Below are positions 7,895-16,756 of a DNA stretch of 64,000 nt, in pieces. Where the stretch lies: contig NZ_JQMO01000003.1 of NCBI RefSeq assembly GCF_000744785.1, forward strand, positions 5,208,001-5,272,000, read 5' to 3'. A program made the position numbers and the translations under genes. Position 1 is the first letter of the stretch, and each line of letters opens with the position of its first letter. Source of the DNA: Kitasatospora azatica KCTC 9699. GTDB lineage: Bacteria; Actinomycetota; Actinomycetes; Streptomycetales; Streptomycetaceae. The notes beneath the pieces were generated by a model. That model worked only from the letters and a program-made list of their open reading frames with translations, ran no database searches and was not told where the DNA came from.

Positions 7895-10800
7895 ATGGGG
7901 TTTCTGGATTCGGTCGGGGACGGTCTGGAGGGTCTGTACAAGGACGGTAAGAAGGCGGTTGGGCAGGCGATCGACCAGAACGCCCATGCGTTGGGCGGGA
8001 TGCTGGACTTCGTCGGCCTGCACGAGGCGGCGCATGCGGTGGACACGTTCGGCGACAAGGTGGCCGACAATCTGGGTGCGCAGGTCGGGGAGTTGCAGCT
8101 CGGGGACTCGGATGATCCGAAGGAGCTGGTGCACGGTGATGTGAAGGCGATCACCGAGTCGGCGGGGCATCTGCGGGCGTTCCATGCCGCGTTCGAGGAG
8201 ACCGGCAGCGGGCTGCGGTCGATGGATTCGGAGCACTGGCAGGGGCAGGCCGCGGATGCGTTCCGTGCCAAGTTCCAGCCTCATCCGACGCAGTGGCTGG
8301 TGACGGCGGACGCGTGCGCGGCGGCTGCGGTGGCGTTGGACGAGTTCTCGCACACGGTCGGTTGGGCGCAGGACCAGGCGAAGCAGGCCATCGACGCGTA
8401 CAACGCGGCGAAGAAGGCTCACCAGCAGGCGCAGGACGCGTACAACGCGAGCGTCGACAGCTACAACAAGGCCGTCAGGACGTGGAACGACGCCGCCAAG
8501 TCCAACCCCAACCCCGGTCCCAAGCCCACCGATCCGGGCGCGTTCCAGGACCCGTCCACCGAGCAGCTCAGCCATGCCCAGGACCTGCTGCGCGGCGCCC
8601 GGGCGGCTCGGGACAGCGCGGCCGACGCGGCGGCGAAGGCGATCAGGGCTGCCACGGACGCGGCGCCGGCGAAGCCGAGCTTCACCGAGCGGATGAAGCT
8701 GGACGCGGTCGACCTGGCCGAGGGCGGCATGGACGGCTACGAGCACCTGTACGGCGGGGTCGTGAAGGGTGCGGCGGACATCATCAAGTTCGGCCGGGGC
8801 ATGAACCCGCTGGACGTCTACAACATCACCCACCCCGCCCTGTACCTCGACCATGTCAACACGGTCGCCGCCGGCCTGGTCAACGTCTCCAACCACCCCA
8901 CCCAGCTGCTCTCCGCAGTGGTGGGGTCGGGGTGGGGATCGGACCCGTTCGAGGCGAGCGGCAAGCTGTTCACCAACGTCGCCTTCGGCATCGCCACCGG
9001 CGGTACGGGCGAGGCCGCCTCGGTCGCCACGGACGTGGGCGTCAACGCCACCAAGGACGTCGCCGAGAACGCGGCCAAAGACGCGGCTGAGAACGCGGGC
9101 GGAAACGCAGGCCGTGACGCCGTCAAGGACCCCGAGGTCCCGGGCCGCGGCAAGGACGACCGGGTCTGCGAGAACGACCCGATCGACATGGCTACCGGCC
9201 ACATGACGCTCACCCAGACCGACGCCCACCTGGCCGGCGTCCTGCCGCTGCTATTCACCCGCACCCACGACTCGCACTACCGGGCCGGGCGCTGGATGGG
9301 CCCGACGTGGGCCTGCACCCTGGACGAGCGCCTGGAGATCGATAAGGAAGGGGTCGTCCTCCTCCTCGGCGACTGCATCGCCCTGGCCTACCCCCACCCC
9401 ACCCCCGGCCTGCCCACCCTCCCGAGCACAGGCGCCCGCTGGCCCCTCGCCCTGGACTCCGAGGGCCGCTATACCGTCACCGACCCAGTCTCCGGCCACA
9501 TACGCACCTTCACTGTCGACCCGGCCAACCCCGAGCTTGCTCCGATCGACTCGCTCACCGACCGCCCCGGCCACCGCCTCACGTTCGACTACGACCACGA
9601 CGGCGCACCCACCGGCATCCGCCACAGCGCCGGCTACCACCTCGAAATCGACATCACCGACTCCCGCGTTACCGCCCTGCGCGTCGGCGACCTCGAACTC
9701 GTCCGCTACCACTACACCGACGGCCACCTCACTGAGGTCATCAACTCCTCCGGCCTTCCACTGCGCTTCGAGTACGACGACGCCGGGCGGATGACCGCCT
9801 GGATTGACCGCAACAACTCCCGCTACGACTACGCCTACGACGAGCAGGACCGCTGCATCGCCCAGGGCGGCTCCGGCGGCCACCTGCGCTGGCGATACGA
9901 GTACCGCCCAGGACGCACGATCGCCACCAACTCCCTTGGCGCGGTGGAGCAGTACGAGGTCAACGAGAGCCACCAGATCACCGCTCACACCAACGCGCTC
10001 GGCCACACCACCCGCTTCACCCGCGACCGCTACCACCGCCTGCTGTCCGTCACCGACCCGCTCGGCCGCACCACGGCCTACGAGTACGACGCGACCGGAA
10101 ACGTCATCACGGTGACCCGCCCGGACGGCACCCAGTCCCACGCCCGCTACGACGCGAGCAACCTGCCCACTACTGTCGTCGACCCGGACGGGTCCGCCTG
10201 GCGCCAGACCTACGACAGCAGTGGCAACCGCACCTCACTGACCGACCCAGCCGGCGCCACTACCGACTTCACCTACGGCCCGAGCGGCCACCTATCCGCC
10301 GTTACCGACGCGCTCGGCAACACCACCACCGTGAAGTGCGACGCGGCCGGCCTCGTCCTCGCCGCCACTGACCAGCTCGGCGGAGTGACCCGCTACCAGC
10401 GAGACGCCTTCGGCCGCCCGATCGCCGTCACCGATTCCCTCGGCAACACCACGCACCTCGCCTGGACCCCCGAGGGCCTGATCGCCTCCCGGACCGGTCC
10501 CGACGGCGCGACCGAGACCTGGACCTATGACGGTGAGGGTAACGCCCTCACCCACACCAACCCCCTCGGCGCGGTCACCGCCATGGAGTACACCGACTTC
10601 GACCTGCTCGCCGCCCGCACCGACCCGGACGGCACGCGTTATGCCTTCGCCTACGACGACGAACTGCGCCTCACCCAGGTCACCAACCCCCAAGGCCTCA
10701 CCTGGACCTATCAGTACGACACCGCAGGCCGTCTGACAGCCGAGACTGACTTCGACAACCGCACACTCACCTACACCCATGACGAGGCCGGGCAACTAAC

Positions 10801-12517
10801 TGCCCGGACCAACGGTCTGGGCCAGCGGATCAGCTACAGCTACGACTCGCTGGGCAACCTCACCGAAAAGGACGCGGCCGGCACTCCCACCACCTACACC
10901 TACGACCCCCTGGGCCGGCTCCTCTCCGCCACCAGCCCTACCGCCCACCTCACTCGTACTCTTGACCCCCTCGGCCGGGTCCTCACCGAAACCGTCAACG
11001 GGCGAACCCTCACCGCCACCTATGACCTCCTCGGTCGGCGCACAACCCGCACCACCCCCACCAGCACCCTCAGCGCTTGGGCCTACGACCCGGCCGGCAA
11101 CCCGCTCGCACTCACCACCGCCGGACACACCGTCACCTTCGATCGCGACGCCGCCGGCCGCGAGACCACCCGCCACCTCAGCGAGGCCGTCCGCCTCACC
11201 ACCACCTGGGACGCCGCCCACCGCCGCAGCACCCAGACGCTCACCGACAGCGCCCGCACCCTCCAAGACCGCGCCTACCACTACCGCGCCGACGGCAACC
11301 TGATCGCCCTCGACGACCAGCACACCGGTACCCGCCGCTTCGACCTCGACGACCTTGGCCGCGTCACCGCCGTCCATGCCGCCAACTGGACCGAGCGCTA
11401 CGCCTACGACCCGGCAGGCAATCTCGCCGACGCCGCGTGGCCCACCCGCGAGGACAGTGCTGTCGGCGCCCGCACCTACACCGGCACACGGATCACCAAC
11501 GCCGGCCGCACCCGCTACGAGCACGACACCCAAGGCCGCGTCACCTCTCGCCGCCAGACCACCCTCTCCGGCCGCACCGACACCTGGCGCTACACCTGGG
11601 ATGCGGAGGATCGCCTCACAGCCGTCACCACCCCCGACGGCACCAAGTGGCACTACCTCTACGACCCCTTCGGCCGCCGCATCACCAAGCAGCGCATGGC
11701 TTCTGACGGCACAACGGTGGCGGAGTGGACCGATTTCACCTGGGACGGCCCCACTCTCGCTGAGCAGAGCGCCCACAGCCCCAACCTCCCGGGCCCCTAC
11801 ACCCTCACCTGGGACCACGACGGCCTCCACCCCCTCACCCAGACCGAACACCTCCACTCCCAAGAAGCCGTCGACCGCCGCTTCTTCGCCATCATCACCG
11901 ACCTCATCGGAACCCCCACCCACCTCCTCAACCCCGACGGCACCACAGCCTGGCAAGCCCGCACCACCCTCTGGGGCACCACCACCCACCCCAAAACCAG
12001 CACCACCACAACCCCCCTCCGCTTTCCCGGCCAGTACTACGACCCCGAAACCCGCCTCCACTACAACCACCACCGCCACTACGACCCCACCACCGCGCGC
12101 TATCTCAGCCCCGACCCCCTCGGGCTCACCCCAGCGCCCAACCCCGCCACTTACGTCCACAACCCACACACCTGGAGCGATCCGCTCGGCCTGGCGCCGT
12201 ACGACCCCAAGGGAGTCGACCTTTCGAAAGCGCGTAGGGTGAGCGGCAGGTTCGAGAACAAGGGGAACCCCAATGAGATCGTCTACCGCCAAAAAACCGA
12301 TGGTACGGTGACGGCATACGCGGTCTACGATGATCTGGGGCGGTTGGTCAAGCGTGTCGATGTGGACCCGAATTCCGCGCCGCATGCCGGCATACCTGCT
12401 CCGCATGCGTTGGAAATGCATATCAATACCAATCCGAAAACTGGTCAAGAGTTTCCGGTGTGGGATAAGATGCCCCGCCCCCTCAGGCCTGACGAGGAAA
12501 TTTATTGGAGCAGCTGA
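7895..12517 (+). CDS. WXG-RHS repeat polymorphic toxin
   Basis: 1540 aa from the ATG at 7895 (MGFLDSVGDGLEGLYKD), with GGGGAGCGGGG just upstream. The N-terminal ~330 residues are helical with a WXG-like segment (EHWQGQAADAFRAKF), suggesting type VII or related export. A DUF6531 start (DPIDMATGHMTLTQTDAHLAG) follows, then about 900 residues of YD/RHS repeats (for example YTYDPLGRLLSA, YEYDATGNVI) that build a shell around the toxin. The RHS core ends with YYDPETRLHYNHHRHYDP...YLSPDPLGL and DPLGLAP. The last ~95 residues are the toxin tip, with GTVTAYAVYDDLGRLVKRVD and HAGIPAPHALEMH; from memory this resembles polymorphic toxin type 24, unverified. The tip is less GC-rich than the shell, as expected for swapped tips. 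Confidence 0.9.
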   Translation: MGFLDSVGDGLEGLYKDGKKAVGQAIDQNAHALGGMLDFVGLHEAAHAVDTFGDKVADNLGAQVGELQLGDSDDPKELVHGDVKAITESAGHLRAFHAAFEETGSGLRSMDSEHWQGQAADAFRAKFQPHPTQWLVTADACAAAAVALDEFSHTVGWAQDQAKQAIDAYNAAKKAHQQAQDAYNASVDSYNKAVRTWNDAAKSNPNPGPKPTDPGAFQDPSTEQLSHAQDLLRGARAARDSAADAAAKAIRAATDAAPAKPSFTERMKLDAVDLAEGGMDGYEHLYGGVVKGAADIIKFGRGMNPLDVYNITHPALYLDHVNTVAAGLVNVSNHPTQLLSAVVGSGWGSDPFEASGKLFTNVAFGIATGGTGEAASVATDVGVNATKDVAENAAKDAAENAGGNAGRDAVKDPEVPGRGKDDRVCENDPIDMATGHMTLTQTDAHLAGVLPLLFTRTHDSHYRAGRWMGPTWACTLDERLEIDKEGVVLLLGDCIALAYPHPTPGLPTLPSTGARWPLALDSEGRYTVTDPVSGHIRTFTVDPANPELAPIDSLTDRPGHRLTFDYDHDGAPTGIRHSAGYHLEIDITDSRVTALRVGDLELVRYHYTDGHLTEVINSSGLPLRFEYDDAGRMTAWIDRNNSRYDYAYDEQDRCIAQGGSGGHLRWRYEYRPGRTIATNSLGAVEQYEVNESHQITAHTNALGHTTRFTRDRYHRLLSVTDPLGRTTAYEYDATGNVITVTRPDGTQSHARYDASNLPTTVVDPDGSAWRQTYDSSGNRTSLTDPAGATTDFTYGPSGHLSAVTDALGNTTTVKCDAAGLVLAATDQLGGVTRYQRDAFGRPIAVTDSLGNTTHLAWTPEGLIASRTGPDGATETWTYDGEGNALTHTNPLGAVTAMEYTDFDLLAARTDPDGTRYAFAYDDELRLTQVTNPQGLTWTYQYDTAGRLTAETDFDNRTLTYTHDEAGQLTARTNGLGQRISYSYDSLGNLTEKDAAGTPTTYTYDPLGRLLSATSPTAHLTRTLDPLGRVLTETVNGRTLTATYDLLGRRTTRTTPTSTLSAWAYDPAGNPLALTTAGHTVTFDRDAAGRETTRHLSEAVRLTTTWDAAHRRSTQTLTDSARTLQDRAYHYRADGNLIALDDQHTGTRRFDLDDLGRVTAVHAANWTERYAYDPAGNLADAAWPTREDSAVGARTYTGTRITNAGRTRYEHDTQGRVTSRRQTTLSGRTDTWRYTWDAEDRLTAVTTPDGTKWHYLYDPFGRRITKQRMASDGTTVAEWTDFTWDGPTLAEQSAHSPNLPGPYTLTWDHDGLHPLTQTEHLHSQEAVDRRFFAIITDLIGTPTHLLNPDGTTAWQARTTLWGTTTHPKTSTTTTPLRFPGQYYDPETRLHYNHHRHYDPTTARYLSPDPLGLTPAPNPATYVHNPHTWSDPLGLAPYDPKGVDLSKARRVSGRFENKGNPNEIVYRQKTDGTVTAYAVYDDLGRLVKRVDVDPNSAPHAGIPAPHALEMHINTNPKTGQEFPVWDKMPRPLRPDEEIYWSS

Positions 12518-12960
12518 TGAAGGCTAGTGAGTACTCTGAGGTTGCCTCGTGGGCCGAGGGCTTCGGTGGGAGTCTCGACTCATTCGACTTTATCTCCGGG
12601 CGCTTTAGTCTCGCTGACTGGATTTCTCTCTCGGAGATCTTTCGCCCAAGCTTTATCGAGATAGAGGGCTGCATCCTCTGGAATCGATCGTTCGAACGTC
12701 AGAACTTCGACACGTGGATGACAGAGCTATCCGGCGACCGAACCGGGGTCGAAACCGTGTTGAACCGGTTGAGGCTCTGGCAGCTCATTGACTACGGCGA
12801 GTCCGCGGAAGACGCGGCGGCTGCCAGCACTGTGGCGGACTCGATCGCACAGTGCTGGAAACTTCGTCTGGCAGAGCAATTTCCTGGTGTCAGGTTCCAT
12901 GTGGCGGCGCTGGAAACCGAGGATGGGCCTGTCGTAGAATTCAATGTCGTTCGGCATTGA
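12517..12960 (+). CDS. probable immunity protein for the RHS toxin
   Basis: 147 aa from the ATG at 12517, which overlaps the last base of the toxin stop codon (TGATG); GGAG sits about eight bases upstream. The product (MKASEYSEVASWAEGFGGSL) is small, acidic and soluble with no membrane segment. Tight coupling, position directly after an RHS toxin and base composition like the toxin tip all point to a cognate immunity protein. I do not recognise the immunity family. Confidence 0.7.
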   Translation: MKASEYSEVASWAEGFGGSLDSFDFISGRFSLADWISLSEIFRPSFIEIEGCILWNRSFERQNFDTWMTELSGDRTGVETVLNRLRLWQLIDYGESAEDAAAASTVADSIAQCWKLRLAEQFPGVRFHVAALETEDGPVVEFNVVRH

Positions 12961-13049
12961 TAGGGAAACGTCGATGAAACTGCGCTTGCCGAGAATGCCA
13001 TCCATGCGGCTCAAGGGCGTGCTCGGTGGTTGCGGCAGGATGATCACTC

Positions 13050-13343
13050 ATGTTGCTTCGCCTGGCATACCTGGTGTCACCAAGGTTCGCCGCCCTGCGG
13101 CTGCTGTCGATGAGTTACCGTGACAAGGACGTGGAGATCCTCGCCTTGCGCCATCAGTTTAACGTCCTTGAACGGCAGCTCGGCGCGGTGAGGGTGAGAT
13201 TCGCCGCTGAGGACCGTGCTTTCCTCGCGGCGCTCCTTGCCCCGCTGCCGCGCGAGGTCCTGCGCCGCCTTCGGCTGCTGGCCCGACCGGACACCGTGTT
13301 GCGCTGGCATCGTGACCTGATGAAACAGCGTCACGCCCGCTGA
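13050..13343 (+). pseudogene. 5' fragment of an rve-type IS transposase
   Basis: The product (MLLRLAYLVSPRFAALRLL...KDVEILALRHQFNVLERQL...RPDTVLRWHRDLMKQ) matches the N-terminal helix-turn-helix part of the integrase-type transposase at 55158 (KDAELLVLR...NAVLRRQL...TLLAWHRRLI). It stops at 13343, before any DDE residue. The remaining two thirds of the gene are absent. Confidence 0.75.
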
Positions 13344-13543
13344 TCGAGACCGTCACCCTGACCGGCCAACGGCAGTAGTGAGGGACCGACTGGCTCAGCT
13401 GCGGGACAACCTGATGAAGGAGCCTGATGTCAGGTCAGCGGCCGGGGCGCGGGCTGGCAGCCCTCGATGAGTGACGCAAGATCAGCTCCGCGAATCGGAT
13501 GCCGTCTTGGTGCCGCCGCCAGGCCGGGAAGATGGGCGGCGGC

Positions 13544-13553
13544 GCGTACACCT
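13544..13553. repeat. 10-bp target-site duplication, left copy
   Basis: GCGTACACCT abuts the left end of the ISAs1 element and is repeated exactly at 14892-14901. Ten bases is within the usual ISAs1 range and indicates a recent simple transposition. Confidence 0.9.
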
Positions 13554-14891
13554 CAGGGGCGTTTCAAAGTCCCGGTGATCATGTAGACCGGCTGGTCAGG
13601 CGATGCCCAGGAGGTCCAGCGGCCTGTTGAAGGGCTCGTAGGAGACGTGGCGGAGGCCGGCAGCGATGTTGCGGTGTCCGTGCTGTCGCAGCGTGTTGAT
13701 CGCCAAGTTGCGGAGGGTCGCCATGTTCTCGGGTCCGTGGCCGGTGCGGATCTTCGAGGCGTCCTCGCCGAAGGTGGTGTCGCGGACGAAGTGCAGCCGG
13801 TTCTCGATGGTCCACTGTGACCTGGCGAGCTGGCCCAGGCGCTGGGGTGAGGCTTCTTGTGAGGTCAAGTCGGTGATCGCATAGACGGTCTGACGGCTCA
13901 CGGTGCCAACCTTGAGGTCGGTGCGGTGTCGCAGGATCCGCACGGCCTGGACGGCGTGGGGAAAGTCCAGGCCGAGACCGGTGATGGTGAGTGCCCTGGT
14001 CACGCGGGTCTCCTTGCGGCCGTGGCCGATCTCGCGGTCGTAGCGCCTCGCGGTGACGTCCTTCCACGGCAGTGACCGCAGCCGGCGGTGCAGCTCAGGC
14101 TGGTTGGCCTTGACCACCAGCAGGTAGTGGGCCTTCTTCTCCTCCACGAGGAAGCGCGCGTGGGCGCGCTGGGTGTGCAGGGCGTCGGCGGTGACGGTGA
14201 TCCCGGTCAGGTCGTAGGGCTCCAGCAGCGTGGCGAAGCACGTGATTTCGTTGGTCTTGTCGGGAACCCGTAGCTGGGTGACGGTCCGGCCGTCACCGGT
14301 CATCGCGGCCAGCAGGTGGGCGGCGGGAGTCTGGCCGTTCCGGGAGCCACGGGCGGTCTTGCCGTCCACGGCCACCGAGTCCGCACCGCCGGGATCAGCA
14401 CCGGTTAGATCGGCCAGGCCCCGGGGGCAGACCAGGTTGACGACCCGTCGGATCGTGGCGGCGCTCGGCCCGATGCGCACCCCCAACGCGCCCGCCACAC
14501 GAGCACCCAGCCGGGCCAGGGCCTGCTGCGGAGCATTCGCGGACCACTGGCCGATCGCCGCATACGAGCGCGCGCCGGCGACCACCGCCGAGGCAGCAAC
14601 CAGCAGCACCGCCACGAACGGGTGACGCACACCGCGCCGCCGACGCGGATCCGGCAGCACCCGCAACCGCTCCACCAGCGAGAGTCCCGCCACCTCCTCC
14701 AGAGTGGGCGACTTGACGAGACAGACGGTGGCAGACTGACGGCACATCGAAGCTCCAGCGGTTCAAGGCGACTTGGCAAGGTCACCTCGTTCAACTGGAG
14801 CTTCGATGCGTACGTGACGGGCCTACCCGGACCCTCCAGACCGCTCTGGCCTGCGAACTCATGTGATCACCAGGACTTTGAAACGCCCCTG
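13554..14891 (-). mobile_element. ISAs1-family insertion sequence, complete
   Basis: 1338 bp bounded by near-perfect inverted repeats, CAGGGGCGTTTCAAAGTCC at each end, followed inward by C or T and GGTGATCA. It is flanked by the 10-bp direct repeat GCGTACACCT. One transposase gene fills the interior on the minus strand. The clean ends and intact gene suggest recent arrival. Confidence 0.95.
13596..14747 (-). CDS. ISAs1-family transposase
   Basis: 383 aa. Family blocks are LSLVERLRVLPDPRRRRGVRH, the first acidic motif in VAVDGKTARGSRN, the second in ITVTADALHTQRAHARFL, and a final SQWTIENRLHFVRDTTFGED block containing the catalytic Glu. The LPDPR and DGKTARGS signatures are diagnostic of ISAs1 (H repeat-associated) transposases. 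Length and motif order are normal and no frameshift is visible, so the element may be active. Confidence 0.95.
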   Translation of the reverse strand: MCRQSATVCLVKSPTLEEVAGLSLVERLRVLPDPRRRRGVRHPFVAVLLVAASAVVAGARSYAAIGQWSANAPQQALARLGARVAGALGVRIGPSAATIRRVVNLVCPRGLADLTGADPGGADSVAVDGKTARGSRNGQTPAAHLLAAMTGDGRTVTQLRVPDKTNEITCFATLLEPYDLTGITVTADALHTQRAHARFLVEEKKAHYLLVVKANQPELHRRLRSLPWKDVTARRYDREIGHGRKETRVTRALTITGLGLDFPHAVQAVRILRHRTDLKVGTVSRQTVYAITDLTSQEASPQRLGQLARSQWTIENRLHFVRDTTFGEDASKIRTGHGPENMATLRNLAINTLRQHGHRNIAAGLRHVSYEPFNRPLDLLGIA

Positions 14892-14901
14892 GCGTACACC
14901 T
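14892..14901. repeat. 10-bp target-site duplication, right copy
   Basis: GCGTACACCT directly follows the right end of the ISAs1 element and is identical to 13544-13553. Confidence 0.9.
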
Positions 14902-15431
14902 CAGCCTCGGCGACGGTGGGCCACGAGCTGACGTCCTGGCAGTAGCCGGTCGACTGATTGCTGACCTCGTCGACAGCCCACCGCTCGGACGCCCCGTGGA
15001 AGCTGATCTCACCGGCTCCCAGGACTGCTCCTCCGGTAGCACACACCACGTGCTCCCTGCGGCGCGGCGCAAGACGCAGGGCCCCAGCTTGATCGACAAC
15101 GAAGGTGAAGGGCTCGGCCAAGTGCTCCTCGAACATCGCGTGCCAACCAGAGAGCGCCTCGTCCTCGTCGTAACAGTCGACCGTGGCCTCCTCAGCCATA
15201 GCCTCCAGTTGCGCCCTGCTTATCGTGCTCATGACCGCAGAGCGTATCCAGAGTGTCGCCTTCCCCGGATAGGAAGGCCGAGGTTCTCTACTTCTGACGG
15301 TGGCCCACCTCGTTGGCAGAGGCTGGACGAGGCCGACCAAGCGGGGCGGCCTCACGATGCTTCCCGGCGCGCAGAGCAAGCCGACGGTCGACCAGCTTGA
15401 CGGGCCTACGGCAGCTCGGGGTAATGGTGAC

Positions 15432-16456
15432 ATGCTGGCCCGTTCCTCCGCGGCCAAGGATGCCGAGATACTGGTGCTGCGGCACCAGCTGAGCGTCCTC
15501 GAACGGGGCAGGCCGAAGCAGCCCTTCGCCCTCGGCGACCGGGCCGTGATCGCTGCTCTGGTCGGGCTGCTGAGCAAGCGTCAGCGCCTCAGCCTGAAAC
15601 TCTCGATCACCCCGCGCACGGTCCTGCGCTGGCATGCGAGGCTGGTCGCGCGGAAGTGGACCTATCCGCACCGAGGGCCGGGACGGCCGGCCAAGCCCGA
15701 GGCACTACGCGCCCTGGTACTGCGCCTGGCCCGCGAGAACGACACCTGGGGATATCGCCGGATCCACGGCGAACTGCTCAACCTGGGCTGGAAGGTCGCC
15801 GCCTCCACGATCTGGGAGATCTTGAAGAAGGCCGGCATCCGGCGCCCCAACGCGCCGACCGCTCCTGGTCACGGTTCCTCACCACTCAGGCGCAAGGGAT
15901 CCTCGCCGTCGACGTCTTCCACGTGGACACCGTGTTTCTCCGGCGCCTGTTCGTCCTGTTCTTCATCGAGCACGGCACCCGGCGCGTGCACGTCGCCGGC
16001 GTCACCCGCAACGTCACCGCGGAGTGGGCAACCCAGCAGGCGCGTAACCTGCTGATGAACCTGGACGACGTGCGCACTACCGGTATCCGGTACCTGATCC
16101 GCGACAACGCCGGCTACTTCACTGAGGCCTTCGATGCGGTCTTCACCGCTCTCGGCGCCCGCGTGGTGCCTGTCCTTCCCGGCGTGCCCCGGATGAACGC
16201 GATCGCCGAGCGCTGGGTCGGATCCTGCAGACGCGAGTCCACCGACCGCCTCCTGATCACCGGAGAACGCCACCTTCGCCTCGTCATCGACGAGTACGCC
16301 GCCCACCACAACGAACATCGACCGCACCGATCACTGGGACAACGCTGCCCTGACGCCGTCGGCACACCTGAACCGCCCGCCGCTGATGACCAATGGCGTG
16401 TCATCCGGCGCGACCGCCTTGGCAGTCTTATCCACGAATACACGCAGGTCGCATAA
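15432..16456 (+). pseudogene. IS3/IS481-type integrase transposase, frameshifted
   Basis: The N-terminal part reads KDAEILVLRHQLSVLERGRPKQ and ENDTWGYRRIHGELLNLGWK in one frame. Near 15860 the reading moves to a second frame: SRFLTTQAQGILAVDVFHVD, then IRDNAGYFTEAFDAVF, then NAIAERWVGSCRRESTDRLL and a stop at 16456 after HEYTQVA. These are the three DDE catalytic segments of an rve-fold transposase. One lost base between APT and RSW breaks the gene. Another start is possible at 15300; the one given begins at the conserved SSAAKDAE block. Confidence 0.8.
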
Positions 16457-16464
16457 GGTGACAC

Positions 16465-16663
16465 GGTTTTCGGCACGCGCAAGGTTCAAGGCCGCCTCCG
16501 CACATTCGAAGCCGTCGAGGGCCGGGTCGTGGGCAAGGGCGAGGAGGAACTGGGTGCCGCGGGGATCGCCGAGCCGAGCCAGCTCTGGGGCCGCCCCCAC
16601 GCGGGCTCTGCCGTCGAGTGAAGGAACGCGTGCACGGAGTCGCTCGTTGGTCGCTGTGTCCAT
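16465..16663 (-). pseudogene. 5' remnant of a HEAT-repeat-like gene
   Basis: From the ATG at 16663 the frame reads MDTATNERLRARV, then VGAAPELARLGDPRGTQFLL and FECAEAALNLARAENRVTLC, a typical helical HEAT/Armadillo pattern. Beyond about 16465 the frame runs antisense into the neighbouring IS transposase and no longer looks coding, so the IS appears to have cut the gene. It is divergent from the TIR-NB-ARC gene at 16757. Confidence 0.4.
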
Positions 16664-16756
16664 GGTGAAGCGTCGGAGTTGGCCGTAGCCGACAGGTATC
16701 GAGGGGTGTCGGGTCGCCGGTGTGGTGTGCCCGATCGTGGATGGGGGCGGTGTGCC

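Larger units (their letters stand above)
13435..15232 (-). pseudogene. small acidic protein gene split by an ISAs1 element
   Basis: The gene starts at the ATG at 15232 (MSTISRAQLEAMAEEATVDC) and reads to the insertion point at 14902. After the IS and one target-duplication copy it continues in frame from 13553 to a stop at 13435-13437. Joined, it encodes about 149 aa. The first ~45 residues and the upstream bases are nearly identical to those of the intact gene at 32389-32697 (DCYDEDEALSGWHAMFEEHLA), while the C-terminal parts differ. Function is unknown; the acidic DEDE segment occurs in a small streptomycete family. The insertion certainly breaks the reading frame. Confidence 0.85.

Noticed and set aside
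7673..12448. Long minus-strand open frames (518 and 550 codons) across the RHS gene
   Set aside because: They are Val/Gly-rich shadows of GC-biased third positions; the plus strand reads as clear WXG, YD-repeat and RHS-core sequence.
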